NCBI GenBank assembly: GCA_015075165.1
Contig: JABTUY010000002.1
Coordinates: 806,001-870,000, forward strand
DNA: 64,000 bases
Direction: 5' to 3'
Source: Ideonella sp.
GTDB lineage: Bacteria; Pseudomonadota; Gammaproteobacteria; Burkholderiales; Burkholderiaceae_C
Made by a program: the position numbers and the translations under genes. Below, piece by piece: positions 61,613 through 64,000 of the stretch. Every line of letters starts with the position of its first letter. Position 1 is the stretch's first letter. The notes beneath the pieces are model-generated. The model did no database searches, was not told the origin of the DNA, and worked only from the letters and a program-made list of their open reading frames with translations.

Positions 61613-64000
61613 ATGAGCGTCGACACGGCACCCGTTACCGCGCCCGCATCCGCAGCCACCGGCACGGTGCGGCGCGTGCCCACCTACTGCTACCAGTGCG
61701 TGGCCGGCCCCGACCTGCTGACGGTGAAGGTGCGCGACGGCGTGGCCACCGAGGTCGAGCCGAACTTCTGCGCCGCCGAGGTGCATCCCGGTGGCGGCAA
61801 GGTGTGCGTGAAGGCCTACGGCCTGATCCAGAAGACCTACAACCCCAACCGGGTGCTGACGCCGATGAAGCGCACCAACCCGGTCAAGGGGCGCGACCAG
61901 GATCCGGGCTTCGTGCCGATCTCGTGGGACGAGGCGTTCGACCTGATCGCCGCGCAGCTCAACCGCATCCGCGCCGAAGGGCTGCTCGATGCATCGGGCT
62001 ACCCCAAGCTCGCGGCGAGCTTCGGCGGCGGCGGCACGCCGCAGTTCTACATGGGCACCTTCCCGGCCTTGCTCGCCGCCTGGGGGCCGGTGGACATGGG
62101 CTTCGGCTCGGGGCAGGGCGTCAAGTGTTACCACTCCGAGCACCTGTACGGCGAGCTGTGGCACCGCGCGTTCATCGTGGCCGCCGACACGCCGAGCTGC
62201 AACTACCTGATCTCTTGCGGCAACAACATCGAGGCCGCCGGCGGCGTGGTCGGCGTGCGGCGCCACGCCGATGCGCGGGTGCGCGGCATGAAGCGCGTGC
62301 AGGTCGAGCCGCACCTGTCGGTGACCGGCGCGTGCTCGGCGCAGTGGGTGCCGATCAGGCCGAAGACCGACGCCGCGTTCCTCTACGCGCTGATCCACGT
62401 GATGCTGCACGAAGCACCGCGCGTGCAGCTCGACCTGCCGCACCTGGCCCGGCACACCAGCTCGCCGTATCTGGTGGGCGAACACGGCTTCTACCTGCGC
62501 GAGCGCACCACGAGGAAGCCGCTGGTGTGGGACGAGCACACGCGCAGCGCCGTGCCGCACGACACCCCAGGCATCCGCGAAGGTCTGAGCGCCGCCGTGC
62601 AGGTCGACGCGGTCGAGATCGGTGCCGACGACGAGGTGCTGGCCGACGGCCTGCTGCGCGGCTGCACCGCGTTCGACAAGCTGGTGGCGCACATGGCGCC
62701 GTACTCGCCCGAGTGGGCCGCCGGCGTCTGCGACGTGCCGGCGTCGACGATCCGCGCCATCGCGTTCGAATACCTGGCGCACGCCTGCGTCGGCCAGACG
62801 ATCACGATCAACGGCAAGACGATGCCGTTCCGACCGGTCGCGGTCACGCTCGGCAAGACCGTGAACAACGGCTGGGGCGGCTACGAGTGCTGCTGGGCGC
62901 GCACGTTGCTGGCCACGCTGGTCGGCGCGCTCGAGGTGCCCGGCGGCACGATCGGCACCACCGTGCGGCTGGTCAAGCCGATGGCCGAGCGGCACGACAG
63001 CGTGCGCGCCGGCGCCGACGGGCTGATGGACTACCCGTTCAACCCGACCTCGAAGGAACACTGGTCGGCGCACCCGAACATCCGCAACGCCTACAAGACG
63101 ATGGTGCCGCTGACCGGCAACAACGCGTGGGCGCAGGCGCTCGGGCCCACGCACTTCTCGTGGATGTTTCTCGACGACACGCCCAAGGGGCTGCCGAAGG
63201 TCGAACCGCCCGACGTGTGGTTCGTCTACCGCACCAACCCGGCGATCTCGTTCTGGGACACGCACGCCGTGGCGGACAAGATCGCGCGCTTCCCGTTCGT
63301 GGTGGCGTTCGCGTACACGCGCGATGAGAGCAACCATTTCGCCGATGTGCTGCTGCCCGATGCCACCGACCTCGAGGGCCTGCAACTGCTGAAGCTGGCG
63401 GCCACCAAGTACCAGGAGCAGTTCTGGGAGCACGAGGGCTTCGCGCTGCGCCAGCCGGTGGTGCCCGCGCGTGGCGAGGCGCGCGACTTCACCGACATCT
63501 GCACCGAGCTCGCCCGGCGCTGCGGCCTGCTCGAGAAGTACAACGCGGCGATCAACCGTGGCACCTGCGGCGTCGCGCTGAGGGGTGAGCACGGCGACTT
63601 CTCGCTCGACCCCGGCCAGGCGCACAGCCGCGAGGTGATCTGGGATGCCGCCTGCAAGGCCGCCAGTGCCGAGCTGACCGAAGGCGCCGAAGTACTGGGC
63701 CTCGACTGGTGGAAGGAGCACGGCCTGAAGACGCGCCCCTTCCCGCGCGATCAGTGGTACCTGTACCCGACCGTGGTCGAGCGTGGCCTGCGCTTCGAGA
63801 TGCCGTACCAGGAGCGCCTGAAGCGCGTCGGCGCGCAGCTCGGTCGGCGGCTGCACGAGGCAGGCATGCACTGGTGGGACAAGCAGCTCGAGGAGTACCA
63901 GGCGCTGCCGCCGTGGAAGGACTTCCCCGGGCTGTGGGAGGCGAGCGTCGCCAAGGCCGGTGCGCGGCCGGCCGACTATCCGTTCTGGCTGGTCACCGCG
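61613..64000 (+). CDS. Molybdopterin oxidoreductase, possibly phenylacetyl-CoA:acceptor oxidoreductase-like (partial)
   Basis: The frame is open for 796 codons to the window edge, so the C-terminus is missing. The N-terminal cluster region reads TYCYQC (C26, C29), with later cysteines C53 and C65 (GGGKVCVKAYG). The Cys normally three residues after the second one is absent. The molybdopterin-guanine-dinucleotide regions follow: FGSGQGVKCYHSEHLYG, LISCGNNIEAAGG, VEPHLSVTGACSAQWVPIRPKTDAAF and VWFVYRTNPAISFWDTHAV. Overall it resembles PadB-type or related catalytic subunits of the DMSO reductase family. Partner subunits would lie beyond the window. No twin-Arg signal is seen, suggesting cytoplasmic action. 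Confidence 0.75.
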   Translation, partial: MSVDTAPVTAPASAATGTVRRVPTYCYQCVAGPDLLTVKVRDGVATEVEPNFCAAEVHPGGGKVCVKAYGLIQKTYNPNRVLTPMKRTNPVKGRDQDPGFVPISWDEAFDLIAAQLNRIRAEGLLDASGYPKLAASFGGGGTPQFYMGTFPALLAAWGPVDMGFGSGQGVKCYHSEHLYGELWHRAFIVAADTPSCNYLISCGNNIEAAGGVVGVRRHADARVRGMKRVQVEPHLSVTGACSAQWVPIRPKTDAAFLYALIHVMLHEAPRVQLDLPHLARHTSSPYLVGEHGFYLRERTTRKPLVWDEHTRSAVPHDTPGIREGLSAAVQVDAVEIGADDEVLADGLLRGCTAFDKLVAHMAPYSPEWAAGVCDVPASTIRAIAFEYLAHACVGQTITINGKTMPFRPVAVTLGKTVNNGWGGYECCWARTLLATLVGALEVPGGTIGTTVRLVKPMAERHDSVRAGADGLMDYPFNPTSKEHWSAHPNIRNAYKTMVPLTGNNAWAQALGPTHFSWMFLDDTPKGLPKVEPPDVWFVYRTNPAISFWDTHAVADKIARFPFVVAFAYTRDESNHFADVLLPDATDLEGLQLLKLAATKYQEQFWEHEGFALRQPVVPARGEARDFTDICTELARRCGLLEKYNAAINRGTCGVALRGEHGDFSLDPGQAHSREVIWDAACKAASAELTEGAEVLGLDWWKEHGLKTRPFPRDQWYLYPTVVERGLRFEMPYQERLKRVGAQLGRRLHEAGMHWWDKQLEEYQALPPWKDFPGLWEASVAKAGARPADYPFWLVTA

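Overview
The window is a high-GC (about 70%) chromosomal segment that reads as a betaproteobacterium of the order Burkholderiales. The housekeeping run folC - SPOR-domain protein - cvpA - purF - metZ - gltX and the tRNAs support this. The accessory content points to a facultatively anaerobic degrader of aromatic and alicyclic acids. Species-level placement is not possible from sequence reading alone.

Layout. 1-7.4 kb: folate, purine, methionine and glutamyl-tRNA genes, then tRNA-Ala and tRNA-Glu. 7.8-8.4 kb: a VapBC toxin-antitoxin pair. 8.8-17.0 kb: a respiratory module with a FixI/CcoI-type copper ATPase, a two-subunit heme-copper oxidoreductase with an unusual NOR-like active site, a divergent heme O synthase, a FixJ/FixL-like two-component system and a TauE/SafE-family membrane protein. 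17.2-18.6 kb: tRNA-Asp and a decayed IS630-family element. 18.6-25.8 kb: a branched-chain-type ABC importer operon with an embedded acyl-CoA ligase. 25.9-35.0 kb (minus strand): a PaaK-like ligase, a biotin-dependent carboxylase pair, an HMG-CoA-lyase-like protein and another acyl-CoA ligase, behind a TetR regulator. This operon is interrupted by a five-fold 139-bp tandem repeat, and its carboxyltransferase gene is frameshifted. 35.1-40.5 kb: enoyl-CoA hydratase, acyl-CoA dehydrogenase, a MarR regulator and the cyclohexanecarboxyl-CoA genes badH, badI and aliB. 40.5-43.6 kb: a thioesterase, two GNAT genes and a hemerythrin-like protein. 44.0-51.4 kb (minus strand): the ATP-dependent benzoyl-CoA reductase operon oah-dch-bcrC-bcrB-bcrA-bcrD-fdx. 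51.7-55.4 kb (plus strand, divergent): korA-korB, a ferritin-like protein and a RidA-family protein. 55.4-56.4 kb: an Rrf2 regulator and a GNAT protein. 56.5-61.6 kb: a second Liv-type importer operon and a small thioesterase-like protein. 61.6 kb to the end: a molybdopterin oxidoreductase that runs off the window.

How the parts fit. Aromatic or alicyclic acids would be imported by the two ABC systems and activated by the CoA ligases. Benzoyl-CoA would be dearomatised by BcrCBAD using reduced ferredoxin. KorAB would re-reduce the ferredoxin by oxidising 2-oxoglutarate from the TCA cycle. Dch and Oah carry the diene towards ring opening. BadH, BadI and AliB cover the parallel cyclohexanecarboxyl-CoA branch. 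The expected Had dehydrogenase is not in the window.

The least ordinary features are the 139-bp tandem repeat that re-copies the start of a carboxylase gene, the heme-copper oxidoreductase with Glu in place of the active-site Tyr, a 22-bp operator shared by two divergent promoter regions, and a stem-loop repeat placed directly after stop codons in the same orientation as the gene.
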